Shown here: positions 1 to 7,716 of the stretch, piece after piece
Layout of the letters: each line of letters opens with the position of its first letter
Position numbering within the stretch: the stretch's first letter is position 1
Assembly: GCA_964344775.1 (NCBI GenBank)
Contig: CAYFOO010000001.1
Coordinates: forward strand, 1 to 64,000
From: CAYFMH01 sp964344775
GTDB lineage: Bacteria > Patescibacteriota > Gracilibacteria > UBA4473
DNA length: 64,000 bases
Reading direction: 5' to 3'
Translations under genes and position numbers: made by a program
Notes under the pieces: generated by a model
The model's input: the letters and a program-made list of their open reading frames with translations, nothing else
Databases searched by the model: none
Told to the model about the DNA's origin: nothing

Positions 1-72
1 GCGAAAATGTTTGACGGGTTGAATAAGATTTGTAATCATCCCGGCAGGTTTTTATTTAAAAAAATAAAATAG
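1..72 (+). CDS. Possible C-terminal end of an upstream gene (partial)
   Basis: Frame 1 is open from the first base to a TAG at 70-72 and ends FLFKKIK. The next gene starts only 3 nt later, which fits a co-transcribed upstream gene cut by the window edge. Too short to recognise; it could also be chance. Confidence 0.3.
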   Translation, partial: AKMFDGLNKICNHPGRFLFKKIK

Positions 73-75
73 AAC

Positions 76-1137
76 ATGACTAAATTTACGCAACAATTTC
101 AAAGATCTCAGTTTTTTGGGGCTCGGTTTCTTTTTCGATTTGGAGTTGGAGGAAGTATTGAGGGGTTAGGACATGATAACACAAGCCCTCTTCATGATGC
201 TGTGGCTAATGTTTTGAATTTTCATGGACAAGATCATTTTCATAGATCCCATGGAGTAGTCCCTGAAAGCAAAGGAATAAATGCTGCGAAGGCAGCCCCT
301 GGGTTAATAGAAGCTCTGAAGAGTGGAGATCTTCAAGAAGAAAGTTTAACTCCAGACCAAATTGAATCCATCGAGAATTATTGTTCTGTAGTAGAACAAA
401 AAACAAGTGAACTCTGTGAGAAGGTTATCTATCTGGCCAATGTTGTCGAAGGTTATGGAAGAAAAAAAAAGGTAGGGGATTTCCGTTTTATGAATCAAGG
501 AGAGAAAGCGGCAGTGGAAGAAATAGATGGCCCCGTCAAATATCGAGGATATTACAAAAAAGAATCATTTAGATTGGAAGATATTCCAGAAGAGGTTCGG
601 GATTTTGTATTGCAAACAAAATTTCCGGATGGAGAAATCCCGGAGACAATAGAATTAACAGTTGCTAATTTTGAACACGAAGAAAAATTAGGAGCAGAAA
701 CCCAAAGAAAATGGATGTATGCTCCTGAAAATAATAGAAGAATGATAAGACTTTTGGGACATAGTTGTGATGTTATACGAGTCGGGCTTGGGATTGGAGG
801 AGATCGCCAGGAGAATTTTTTAACATTTATAAATGAGGAAGATCGTGCAAAGCCTCCTAAATTAAGAAGTTCTAGAAATTCAGACCTTTCAATGAAATTA
901 AAAGAAATTCAGCTTCATGATTTTGAGAATGGAGGGCATAAGGAAATGTTTTTTGCAGAAGATCATCTTGGCCATTTGGAAGGAGATCGGGTTAAAAAAA
1001 TACTTGAAGCGAAAGATGCAGTCCATGCACGGGTAGAAGAGACTATTACAAAAGAAGATGGATCGGTGCATCATAAAGTAGTAATTCATCATAAGCACCA
1101 AAAGCCAGAGGTTTTGGAGAAAAAACTTGCTGCTTAA
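76..1137 (+). CDS. Hypothetical protein, 353 aa
   Basis: Not recognised. The ATG at 76 follows a stop codon by 3 nt. The first 30 residues are rich in Phe and Gly (SQFFGARFLFRFGVGG) but are not a clean signal peptide. The middle is charged and helical. The C-terminus is His/Lys-rich (VHHKVVIHHKHQKPEV) with no obvious metal-site spacing. Codon use is AT-rich like the next gene. The EAL gene follows 82 nt downstream on the same strand, so the two may be co-expressed, although an AT-rich hairpin with a T-run lies between them. Confidence 0.6.
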   Translation: MTKFTQQFQRSQFFGARFLFRFGVGGSIEGLGHDNTSPLHDAVANVLNFHGQDHFHRSHGVVPESKGINAAKAAPGLIEALKSGDLQEESLTPDQIESIENYCSVVEQKTSELCEKVIYLANVVEGYGRKKKVGDFRFMNQGEKAAVEEIDGPVKYRGYYKKESFRLEDIPEEVRDFVLQTKFPDGEIPETIELTVANFEHEEKLGAETQRKWMYAPENNRRMIRLLGHSCDVIRVGLGIGGDRQENFLTFINEEDRAKPPKLRSSRNSDLSMKLKEIQLHDFENGGHKEMFFAEDHLGHLEGDRVKKILEAKDAVHARVEETITKEDGSVHHKVVIHHKHQKPEVLEKKLAA

Positions 1138-1173
1138 GATTTTTTTAATAGGCTGATAACTGCAAAAAAAATA

Positions 1174-1210
1174 AAAATAGAAAAAAAGCCCTATTTTTGT
1201 TTTTTTTTAA
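1174..1210 (+). terminator. Weak terminator-like hairpin between the first gene and the EAL gene
   Basis: AAAAATAG and CTATTTTT form an 8-bp stem with an A-rich loop, followed by G and a run of nine T. The stem is almost all A-T, so stability is doubtful. Confidence 0.3.
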
Positions 1211-1219
1211 TTTTCCAAA

Positions 1220-3010
1220 ATGAACACAGAAGAACAATTTCGTGAAACAATTCCCTATTCTAGCAGTTCAGATGGGGATCTATGTGTGACCGTAAATGCT
1301 ATTTCAGATGAAGAAGCGGATGCTCCGTATGCCAGGAAAATGGCTGTTTTTTTTCGACATGAAACATCAAGATGTATTAGGACTTTTTTGGAAGATGAAT
1401 ATCCAGCAGATGAAGGAGATAAGGGAAAAGTAGATATTGTGACTTCCTGTAAAAAAGCAAAGGCAGTTATTGAGGCAGGAGGAGATGGGGAGTTAACTTT
1501 TTGGACCAGACTATATAAAGCTTTTGTACAGTCTATAGTAGTGGAAATTCCAGAACGACTTAAAGATTTTCCTCAGGCAGCAGGAGAAGCTCAAAAAACA
1601 TTGCTAGTACCACGCATAAGACAAAGGACAATTACTCATAGAAGTGCTTTTGATAAAAAAACTCATACGGAAACACATGAATATTATCATCAGGCCTTTA
1701 GATATTTGAGATCTCAATTAGAAAGTTTTTTAAATAATTTTATTCTTCCCGCAGAAGCCAAAAAAAGGCTCGCAGAAGAAATAAGTCCTCAAGAACTTTT
1801 GGATAGAATAGAGGCAGAAGAAGAAAATACCGCCAATGGAAAAGGACTTTTTTTCTTTCAAATGCAACCTAAAACAAGGCCTTCAGCTGGAATTTATAGG
1901 CCAGAAAGGATTGCTAATATTATTAATTTGAACCCAGCAGCGGAAGTAGAAGTAAGAGAAGAGTTAGTTAGAGCATTTGAAGACCAAGAAATAAATAAAT
2001 TAGCCGCTATGTTAAAAGAGGAGAATTATCAATTTGCAATTGAAGAAATTAGAAAAAGACTTGATGATGATAAGATAACATCTATTTTAGGGAGAGTACC
2101 TTTTCCGCCTCCAGAAGAATTAGCTTCATTCTTAATTAGAGAAGCTACTGAGAACCCAGCACATAAACTAGCGGACTTAATTATCCCAGAAAAAAGAATA
2201 ATTGGGGTCCCAACTAAGGCAGAGGCTCTTCTCAGGATGTACAAAGATACGAACCATACAGAAAGAATTCCTCCAGGAGCTTTTATTGGTGTAGCAGAGA
2301 GAGAGGGATTAATGCCAGCTATTGGAACTTTTGTTATGCAAGCAGCGGCACATTCGATTTTGGATTTTGCTCGACAGGGGATTGATGTGGGAATTGCTTA
2401 TAATGTTTCTCCTCGGGAACTAGATCCAGAAAATGCGGAGGAATTTTTGGCAAGAACCAGAAGAATAGCGGGAGAAACAGATGCAGCACTAAAAAGAATT
2501 AATCCCGACTATAAAGGACGACTCTCAATAGAAGTGACAGAAAGCATTCTTTCTGATTATGAACGAATAAATAAAATTTTGAGAGAAATTCGTGATGTTA
2601 TTGGACTTGAAATTGCCATCGATGATTTTGGGGTTGAGTACTCTAGTCTTAAAAATCTGAAGAGCTTGTATGCTGACTGCATAAAGATAGATAAGAATTT
2701 TGTTGATGACATTGTGACAGATCCTACTTCTAGAGAGATTGCTCGTTCTGTCTTCACTTATGCAAAAGACTTACAGAGAGAAGTGGTTGCAGAGGGAGTT
2801 GAAAATAACCGTCAGATTGAAGAGCTTTTGGCTTTGAGAAAAACAGTAGGAGTTCCTCATCACCTTGCTTTTTATGCCCAAGGTTTTCATTATGGAAAAC
2901 CGATGGATCCTACTGATTTTTCAAAGTTTTATAGAGAACACAGAGATGAAGGAGATAGAGAAGCCTTCTTGGGAGGTTTTGATGATCCTTATATACAGAG
3001 GGCTGCCTAA
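1220..3010 (+). CDS. EAL-domain cyclic-di-GMP phosphodiesterase
   Basis: 596 aa. The C-terminal part (about 325-580) is an EAL domain, which hydrolyses cyclic-di-GMP to pGpG. The motifs needed for catalysis are visible in order: EALLR (E335), NVSPREL, EVTES, IDDFG, KIDKNF, VAEGVE and QGFHYGKPM. The enzyme therefore looks active rather than a degenerate receptor. The first 320 residues are charged, probably helical, match nothing I recognise, and contain no GGDEF motif or transmembrane segment, so the protein should be cytosolic. No diguanylate cyclase is seen in the window. ruvA starts 42 nt downstream. Confidence 0.85.
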   Translation: MNTEEQFRETIPYSSSSDGDLCVTVNAISDEEADAPYARKMAVFFRHETSRCIRTFLEDEYPADEGDKGKVDIVTSCKKAKAVIEAGGDGELTFWTRLYKAFVQSIVVEIPERLKDFPQAAGEAQKTLLVPRIRQRTITHRSAFDKKTHTETHEYYHQAFRYLRSQLESFLNNFILPAEAKKRLAEEISPQELLDRIEAEEENTANGKGLFFFQMQPKTRPSAGIYRPERIANIINLNPAAEVEVREELVRAFEDQEINKLAAMLKEENYQFAIEEIRKRLDDDKITSILGRVPFPPPEELASFLIREATENPAHKLADLIIPEKRIIGVPTKAEALLRMYKDTNHTERIPPGAFIGVAEREGLMPAIGTFVMQAAAHSILDFARQGIDVGIAYNVSPRELDPENAEEFLARTRRIAGETDAALKRINPDYKGRLSIEVTESILSDYERINKILREIRDVIGLEIAIDDFGVEYSSLKNLKSLYADCIKIDKNFVDDIVTDPTSREIARSVFTYAKDLQREVVAEGVENNRQIEELLALRKTVGVPHHLAFYAQGFHYGKPMDPTDFSKFYREHRDEGDREAFLGGFDDPYIQRAA

Positions 3011-3052
3011 AACTCTATTGGCAAAATTCAAAATTTACGATATTCTCTCCGC

Positions 3053-3622
3053 ATGATCGCCCACCTCACTGGCAAAGCTATCGCCATCTCCGACAAATCC
3101 ATCACCGTCCTCACCAGCGGAGGCGTTGGTTATGAGGTTTTCCCGGCAGGGAGCCTACTGGCTATGGTCCAGAAGGATGGAGATTTTGCCGCAGAGATCC
3201 TCACCGTCGTGAGAGAAAATGAAATCTCCTTGTACGGTTTTGGTGATCGTGATGAAAAAGTGCTTTTTCAAAAACTACTGAGCGTCTCAGGGATTGGCCC
3301 AAAGATGGCTCTCGCCATGGTCTCCGTTCCGCCTCAACACTTCATGAAGGCTGTAGACGAGGGCGATGTCGCATTTCTGACCAAAATCCCAGGACTCGGC
3401 AAGAAAAAAGCCGAACGACTCATCATCGAGCTCCGCGGGAAGATAGATCTGTCGGCCGAATCTGGAACGGGAAACGTGCAAAATCCGGCTTTCATCGAAG
3501 CCGCAGAAGCACTAGAAGGACTCGGTTACGATCAAGTCACGATCAAAAAAGCACTAGAAAAAGCCCCAGAAAATCTAAGTGCCGAAGATTTGGTGAAGTA
3601 TTTTCTTTCGTCTGGAAACTAA
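3053..3622 (+). CDS. ruvA: Holliday junction branch-migration protein RuvA
   Basis: 189 aa, normal RuvA length. RuvA binds four-way junctions as a tetramer and loads the RuvB helicase. The N-terminal OB fold (1-62) starts MIAHLTGKAIAISDKSITV. The helix-hairpin-helix region shows LLSVSGIGPKMALAMVS and LTKIPGLGKKKAERLIIELR (about 75-125). The last 45 residues form the RuvB-binding domain III (ALEGLGYDQVTIKKAL). ruvB and ruvC are not in the window. Base composition is clearly less AT-rich than the two genes upstream. Confidence 0.95.
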   Translation: MIAHLTGKAIAISDKSITVLTSGGVGYEVFPAGSLLAMVQKDGDFAAEILTVVRENEISLYGFGDRDEKVLFQKLLSVSGIGPKMALAMVSVPPQHFMKAVDEGDVAFLTKIPGLGKKKAERLIIELRGKIDLSAESGTGNVQNPAFIEAAEALEGLGYDQVTIKKALEKAPENLSAEDLVKYFLSSGN

Positions 3623-3669
3623 AAGAAAATTTTTAATTTTGCCCGTCCGCCGTAATTCTGCTATTTTGG

Positions 3670-3675
3670 TATCAT
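3670..3675 (+). promoter_or_regulatory. Possible extended -10 box (TGG TATCAT) upstream of yidD
   Basis: TGGTATCAT resembles the TGN-TATAAT boxes seen elsewhere in this window, but no -35 hexamer is found and the nearest gene starts over 200 nt downstream, beyond a repeat copy. Confidence 0.25.
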
Positions 3676-3738
3676 GTTAAGAGTTATTCAATATTACAGT
3701 AAGTTTGATAACTAACTTTGGAACTATGGAGGGTGGAT

Positions 3739-3880
3739 AATTTTTAATTTTATAAATAAATCTTAATTTTCAATGTTTAACCATCGCCATTTAGCGAGGT
3801 TACTCCGCTGCAGAGCGGCCAGTAAAAATAGAATTTCAAAAATTATTTAAAAATTTGTGCTTAAAAATTAAAAATTTTTG
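3739..3880. repeat. AT-rich interspersed repeat, copy 1
   Basis: Starts with TTTTTAATTTTATAAATAAA and ends with TTTGTGCTTAAAAATTAAAA, so the ends are roughly inverted copies. Its centre carries a GC-richer block (CCATCGCCATTTAGCGAGG) that recurs near 16012. Related copies lie at about 11479, 15899, 49950 and 51182. Together with flanking sequence it fills the 268-nt gap before yidD. Confidence 0.7.
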
Positions 3881-3890
3881 ACTAAAAACT

Positions 3891-4154
3891 ATGAAAACCA
3901 TCCTCCTCTTTCCTGATAAACTCCTCGCCAAACTCAGCATCAAACTGATCCAAATCTACCAAAAAACCTGCTCTCCCGACCACTCCTCTGCCGGAAAAGC
4001 ATTCCCCTACTGCGGATGTAAATTCTATCCCAGTTGTTCTCAATTTGCCATTCTCGTACTTGAAAAACATGGATTTTTGACCGGAATTCCACGGATCTGC
4101 TGGCGAATCCTCCGCTGCAATCCCCTCTCCCACGGCGGCGTCGATCAACCATAA
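3891..4154 (+). CDS. yidD: YidD-family membrane protein insertion efficiency factor
   Basis: 87 aa. YidD proteins are small membrane-associated proteins that help YidC-dependent insertion; the exact mechanism is unknown. The family signature is clear: CGCKFYPSCSQFAILVLEKHG, then GIPRICWRILRCNPLSHGGVD, with the three conserved cysteines and the terminal GG-D-P region. It usually sits beside rnpA, rpmH and yidC; here it is alone, between ruvA and a membrane protein gene, which is unusual but common in scrambled CPR genomes. Confidence 0.92.
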   Translation: MKTILLFPDKLLAKLSIKLIQIYQKTCSPDHSSAGKAFPYCGCKFYPSCSQFAILVLEKHGFLTGIPRICWRILRCNPLSHGGVDQP

Positions 4155-4183
4155 ATCAGGTAAAAAAAGGGAAAATCCCCCCC

Positions 4184-4211
4184 TACCACCTACAACCTCC
4201 CACTTTCAACC
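4184..4211 (+). repeat. Heptamer array, class ACAACCT
   Basis: Four imperfect 7-nt units (TACCACC, TACAACC, TCCCACT, TTCAACC) directly upstream of a promoter. The same class occurs at 26298, 26390, 50486 and 51299. Confidence 0.65.
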
Positions 4212-4219
4212 TTTTTCCC

Positions 4220-4248
4220 TTGGTTTTTCGCCTATTTTGTGCTATAAT
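4220..4248 (+). promoter_or_regulatory. Promoter TTGGTT-17-TATAAT with extended -10
   Basis: TTGGTT (4220-4225), a 17-nt spacer and TATAAT (4243-4248), preceded by TGC. It rules out the upstream TTG at 4220 as start codon and supports ATG 4271. Confidence 0.75.
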
Positions 4249-4270
4249 GAAGAGATATATCCCTATAAAA

Positions 4271-4777
4271 ATGCCTAAAAAGAAACCAGAACCGAAAAAT
4301 TTTGATCCAGGAAAGGTGATATTTGCCTGGGAAGCCCATGATTATCACCCTCATCGTCGAGGATGGGTCTGGATGGGTATTTTTTGTCTGATTATCTTTG
4401 GTGGAGCCGGATGGGCCCTGTGGACGGGAGATTGGGTGATGGCTTTCACTTTTTTTGCGGTAGCGGCCATCTATTTCTTTTTTCATCGGAAGGGACATGA
4501 ATCACATCAGATCGGGATTCTCGAAAAAGGGCTACAGGTCGATACTCAATTTTTCCCTTGGGATGATTTTTCTGGATTCTGGTTTGTGTACGATGAGATG
4601 CAAGCAGTATCGATCGTGAATTTTCAAAAAGCAGAAAAAGACCAAAAACTGTCGCTCCAAATGGGAATGCTCAAACCAGATGACTTGAGAGATGTACTCA
4701 AAAAAGTGGAACTTGAAGAACTCAAAGACAAAAAAGAATCACTTGTAGACCTCTGGATCCGGGCTTTGAAATTGTAA
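4271..4777 (+). CDS. Small membrane protein with PH-like cytosolic tail, hypothetical
   Basis: 168 aa from ATG 4271, chosen because a TATAAT box at 4243-4248 makes the earlier TTG part of the -35 region. After a basic start (MPKKKPEPKNFDPG) come two adjacent hydrophobic segments, about residues 32-48 and 52-70, then a soluble domain with alternating strands (HQIGILEKGLQVDTQFFPWDDFSGFWFVYDEMQ) resembling the small PH-like membrane proteins common in CPR. Function unknown. The next gene begins 4 nt after its stop, so the two are probably one operon. Confidence 0.7.
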   Translation: MPKKKPEPKNFDPGKVIFAWEAHDYHPHRRGWVWMGIFCLIIFGGAGWALWTGDWVMAFTFFAVAAIYFFFHRKGHESHQIGILEKGLQVDTQFFPWDDFSGFWFVYDEMQAVSIVNFQKAEKDQKLSLQMGMLKPDDLRDVLKKVELEELKDKKESLVDLWIRALKL

Positions 4778-4781
4778 AAAA

Positions 4782-6371
4782 ATGGTAAGAATTTTTATTT
4801 ATAACACTGATCAAACTCCAGAAACTGGTCCAGGAAAAGAAGAGCAGTTATCTTCTGTTGTCGCAGAAAAAACTAACTTAAAACGGGATGTAGAAAAAAA
4901 ATCTTGTGTCGGTAAAACGGGCGAAGAGCTCAAAGAGTGCAAAAGAGAAGTAGAAAAAGTGCAAGAAAGTGAAGAATTCGAAAGAGTTACTGCAGAGCTT
5001 TCTCATAAAATGAAAGCCAAAATAAAAGCCTATATCGCTAAAAACCCTGAAATACAAAAAAAATTTTTAGTTGCAACTGAGAGTAATAATTGGGCAGAAG
5101 CAGAAAAAATCATCCAAGAGGTCATCACAAATCTCGAAAAAGATCCAGAAGTTCAAGCATGGAGTGAAGGAGAATTTGTTTCTGAGTGGGGAAAAGATAA
5201 AGTAGAAAGATTTGCGAGTTGGATAGAAGAAAGGGGTAAAAAAATAGAACGTTATATGGAAAAACCCGGAGCAGAAATCGCCGGACACGCAGGGGGAGCA
5301 CTTGCAATTGGTGGATTAGCAGCTTGGGCAGTTCCTGGAAGCAAAAAGAAAAAAGCTGTGATCGGTGCATTAACTGCCGGAATTTTGGCAGATCCAGAAA
5401 CCGCTGGGGATGTAGTTAAAACAGGTGGAAGTTTTCTTTGGAAAGCGTCTGGGGGAATAACAAGAACTCTAAATGAAGCACTTACCCTTAATTGGGGAAA
5501 TCCAGATCTTGAATATGTGATGACTGGTCGTAGTAGAAGAGAACGAGCAGAGATCGCCAGAGGTCTAAAACCAATGAGCAGTATGGAAAAACTTGGTAGC
5601 GGCACATTCGCTCAACTATTGATGTTTTTAGTATTCGTCTCCAATATTGTTTCACCTACTATTTCGTGGGTGGGAAAAGGAAAAGAGGGAACATCTTCAG
5701 AGACAAAAGATCCTGCCGAAACACTGCCTAACAAAAGAAGAGAAGAGCTAAAAGGAATAGTTGAGAAAAAAAAGTTTGATAAATTACTTGCTTGGCTTGC
5801 TCCAAGTAGAAAATCAAAAAATCCTCTAAAGTGGGTAAAAAAAACTCCTCAAAGCATATTTTCTCCAGCGGGGATTGATGTGTTGAAAAAAATTAAACAA
5901 CCGAATACCAGAAAAAAATTCTTTGAAAAACTGGAAAAAGAAGGAATTTGGAAAATAACGAATGCTGATGACATGCGAGAAAAAATCATTGAGGTTGCTA
6001 ACAGTGTAAAAAACATCTTTACAGAGAAAATAAAAAGACAAGAAAGAAATTTTTCTGAGGTACGACGTCTAAAAACAAGGCTGGATGAGAAATTGGGAGG
6101 CGGTATTAATTTTAGTCTAAAAGAAAAAATTACCAGCAAAAAAACAATTCCATTTGCAATTACAGAAATAAAAAAGAAAAAAATCAAAAAGCCAGGAGCG
6201 ACTAAATTTACAGGAAAAATAGGAGGGAAAGAATATATTTTTGTTGTTAAAAAAACAGATGGCGGTTATACAATGAAATACGAATCCCCTCTCACAAAAC
6301 GAGGTAGAAAAGGTGACGATAAAGTCGAGAAAGGAAAAACTTATATAATCGACACTCTGACGCTCACGTAA
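4782..6371 (+). CDS. Hypothetical protein, 529 aa, with hydrophobic segments
   Basis: Not recognised. Residues 1-165 are highly charged and probably coiled coil. A Gly/Ala-rich hydrophobic stretch follows (about 167-200, AGHAGGALAIGGLAAWAVPG), then a second hydrophobic segment around 280-298 (FAQLLMFLVFVSNIVSPTISW). The C-terminal 230 residues are very basic and end in a small beta-rich segment (KFTGKIGGKEYIFVVKKTDGGY). The architecture suggests a membrane-associated protein with charged domains on both ends. It follows the preceding gene by 4 nt. Confidence 0.6.
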   Translation: MVRIFIYNTDQTPETGPGKEEQLSSVVAEKTNLKRDVEKKSCVGKTGEELKECKREVEKVQESEEFERVTAELSHKMKAKIKAYIAKNPEIQKKFLVATESNNWAEAEKIIQEVITNLEKDPEVQAWSEGEFVSEWGKDKVERFASWIEERGKKIERYMEKPGAEIAGHAGGALAIGGLAAWAVPGSKKKKAVIGALTAGILADPETAGDVVKTGGSFLWKASGGITRTLNEALTLNWGNPDLEYVMTGRSRRERAEIARGLKPMSSMEKLGSGTFAQLLMFLVFVSNIVSPTISWVGKGKEGTSSETKDPAETLPNKRREELKGIVEKKKFDKLLAWLAPSRKSKNPLKWVKKTPQSIFSPAGIDVLKKIKQPNTRKKFFEKLEKEGIWKITNADDMREKIIEVANSVKNIFTEKIKRQERNFSEVRRLKTRLDEKLGGGINFSLKEKITSKKTIPFAITEIKKKKIKKPGATKFTGKIGGKEYIFVVKKTDGGYTMKYESPLTKRGRKGDDKVEKGKTYIIDTLTLT

Positions 6372-6415
6372 AAAGTTTCTCGCCAATTTTCATTTTTCTC
6401 GGTACAATACCACCG

Positions 6416-7438
6416 ATGACTTTTTCCCTTACCGATATTTCGCCACAGGAATTCGATAATTTTTACAACGAATACAAAGGAGAAAAAACCTTCCTCCAGA
6501 CTTCCAAATACGCCAAATTCCGGGAAAAAATGGGAGAAAAAGTGTTTCTTTTTGGGCTTTTTGACAATGAAAAACTGATCGGAATCGCCCTGATCCAGAA
6601 GATTGAGGCAAAACGAGGAACTTTTCTACATGTACCACATGGACCGCTTCTAAAGGCTGAAGGTGGAAGGCAGAAGGAAGAATTAATAAAATGGTTTTTG
6701 AAAAAATATGTAGAACTTGGAAAGAGTGAAAAATGTGATTTTGTGCGGATATCGCCACTGATAGAAGGCGATTCTGCGATAGAAAAGCTGTTTTATGAAC
6801 AAAAATTCCGATCCGCACCAGTGCACTTGGTTAATCCAGAAAAAACCTGGACCCTCGACATCACCAAAGATGCGGAAGAAATCCTAGCTGAAATGCGTAA
6901 ATCCACCCGCTACGAAGTCCGTCGAATCGAAAAAGTAGGGATCAAAACCAAAATGGGAAACAGTTCGGAAGATTTGAAAATTTTCTGGGATCTGCACACC
7001 GAGACGGTCAAAAGACAGAAGTTTGTTCCTTTTTCAAAAAAATCTACCGAAATCGAACTGGAAGTTTTTGGCGACGACTGCCAGATTTTTTCTGCCAGCG
7101 TGGAGGGGGCGTACCAGAGCAGCTCTATCATTCTTTTTGATAAAAATGCAGCCTACTATCATCAAGGGGCCTCCGTATACTCCAAGCTCCCCGTGGCACA
7201 TGCCACGATCTGGTCTGCCATCCTAGAGGCAAAGAAGCGAGGCTGTCAGGAATTCAACTTCTGGGGTGTGTGTGGAGAAGAAGAAAAAAATCATCCCTGG
7301 TATGGATTATCCAGATTCAAACGAGGATTTGGCGGAGAAGAAAGAAATTATTGCCACGTACAGGATTATCCAATTACTTGGAAATACTGGCTCAACTACG
7401 CGATAGAAAAGTACCGAAAGTGGAAAAGAAATTACTAA
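6416..7438 (+). CDS. FemAB-family peptidyltransferase (peptidoglycan cross-bridge)
   Basis: 340 aa, usual length for FemX/FemA. These enzymes use aminoacyl-tRNA to add amino acids to the peptide of lipid II. Two tandem GNAT-like domains are visible; conserved features include FLQTSKYAKFREKMG, RYEVRRIEKVGIK, AYYHQGASVYSKLPVAHATIWSAI and the C-terminal GLSRFKRGFGGEE. Residues around 80-89 (KAEGGRQKEE) are encoded by an in-frame heptamer array at a position that is normally a short loop. A weak TACAAT box sits at 6403-6408, too close to the ATG for a long leader. Confidence 0.88.
   Translation: MTFSLTDISPQEFDNFYNEYKGEKTFLQTSKYAKFREKMGEKVFLFGLFDNEKLIGIALIQKIEAKRGTFLHVPHGPLLKAEGGRQKEELIKWFLKKYVELGKSEKCDFVRISPLIEGDSAIEKLFYEQKFRSAPVHLVNPEKTWTLDITKDAEEILAEMRKSTRYEVRRIEKVGIKTKMGNSSEDLKIFWDLHTETVKRQKFVPFSKKSTEIELEVFGDDCQIFSASVEGAYQSSSIILFDKNAAYYHQGASVYSKLPVAHATIWSAILEAKKRGCQEFNFWGVCGEEEKNHPWYGLSRFKRGFGGEERNYCHVQDYPITWKYWLNYAIEKYRKWKRNY
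6653..6680 (+). repeat. In-frame heptamer array inside femX, class AAGGCAG
   Basis: Four units AAGGCTG, AAGGTGG, AAGGCAG, AAGGAAG inside the coding sequence. Twenty-eight nt is not a multiple of three, so flanking bases must compensate to keep the frame. Confidence 0.75.
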
Positions 7439-7440
7439 TC

Positions 7441-7641
7441 CCCCTTTTGTGCTTCTTCTCCCCTGCCTGTCAGCCGAAACCTCGGTGTAGGGGGAAGCGA
7501 AGGCTGGAAAAAGGGAGACATATTTGATTTATCGGGACAGAGGGGGTTTGTTTGGGAATTTTTTCGCACACCAATCGTTCGTTCTCAAAACCCCTCTATC
7601 CTAATCTTTAAACAAGTATCTCCCCTTATAAAGGGGAGCAG
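7441..7641 (-). repeat. Interspersed element with CTCCCCTT/AAGGGGAG hairpin, copy 1
   Basis: Fills most of the 266-nt gap before the next gene. The right end is a perfect 8-bp hairpin (7620-7638, loop ATA). Read on the minus strand it matches the copy at 13318-13450 over GATAGAGGGGTTTTG and the flanking hairpin. A third, short copy starts at 41936. Confidence 0.75.
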
Positions 7642-7664
7642 AAAATGGTTTTATTAAAAATAAC

Positions 7665-7692
7665 TTGACTTTTTTGTAAAATTATATATAAA
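7665..7692 (+). promoter_or_regulatory. Promoter TTGACT-16-TATAAA
   Basis: TTGACT (7665-7670), 16-nt spacer, TATAAA (7687-7692). It lies 25 nt before ATG 7717 and supports that start over the TTG at 7705. Confidence 0.7.
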
Positions 7693-7716
7693 AAATATGA
7701 TTTTTTGATTTTAAAA

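Noticed and set aside
4220..4270. TTG 4220 as start of the 168-aa membrane protein
   Set aside because: It coincides with the -35 hexamer of a TTGGTT-17-TATAAT promoter; ATG 4271 is downstream of the transcription start.
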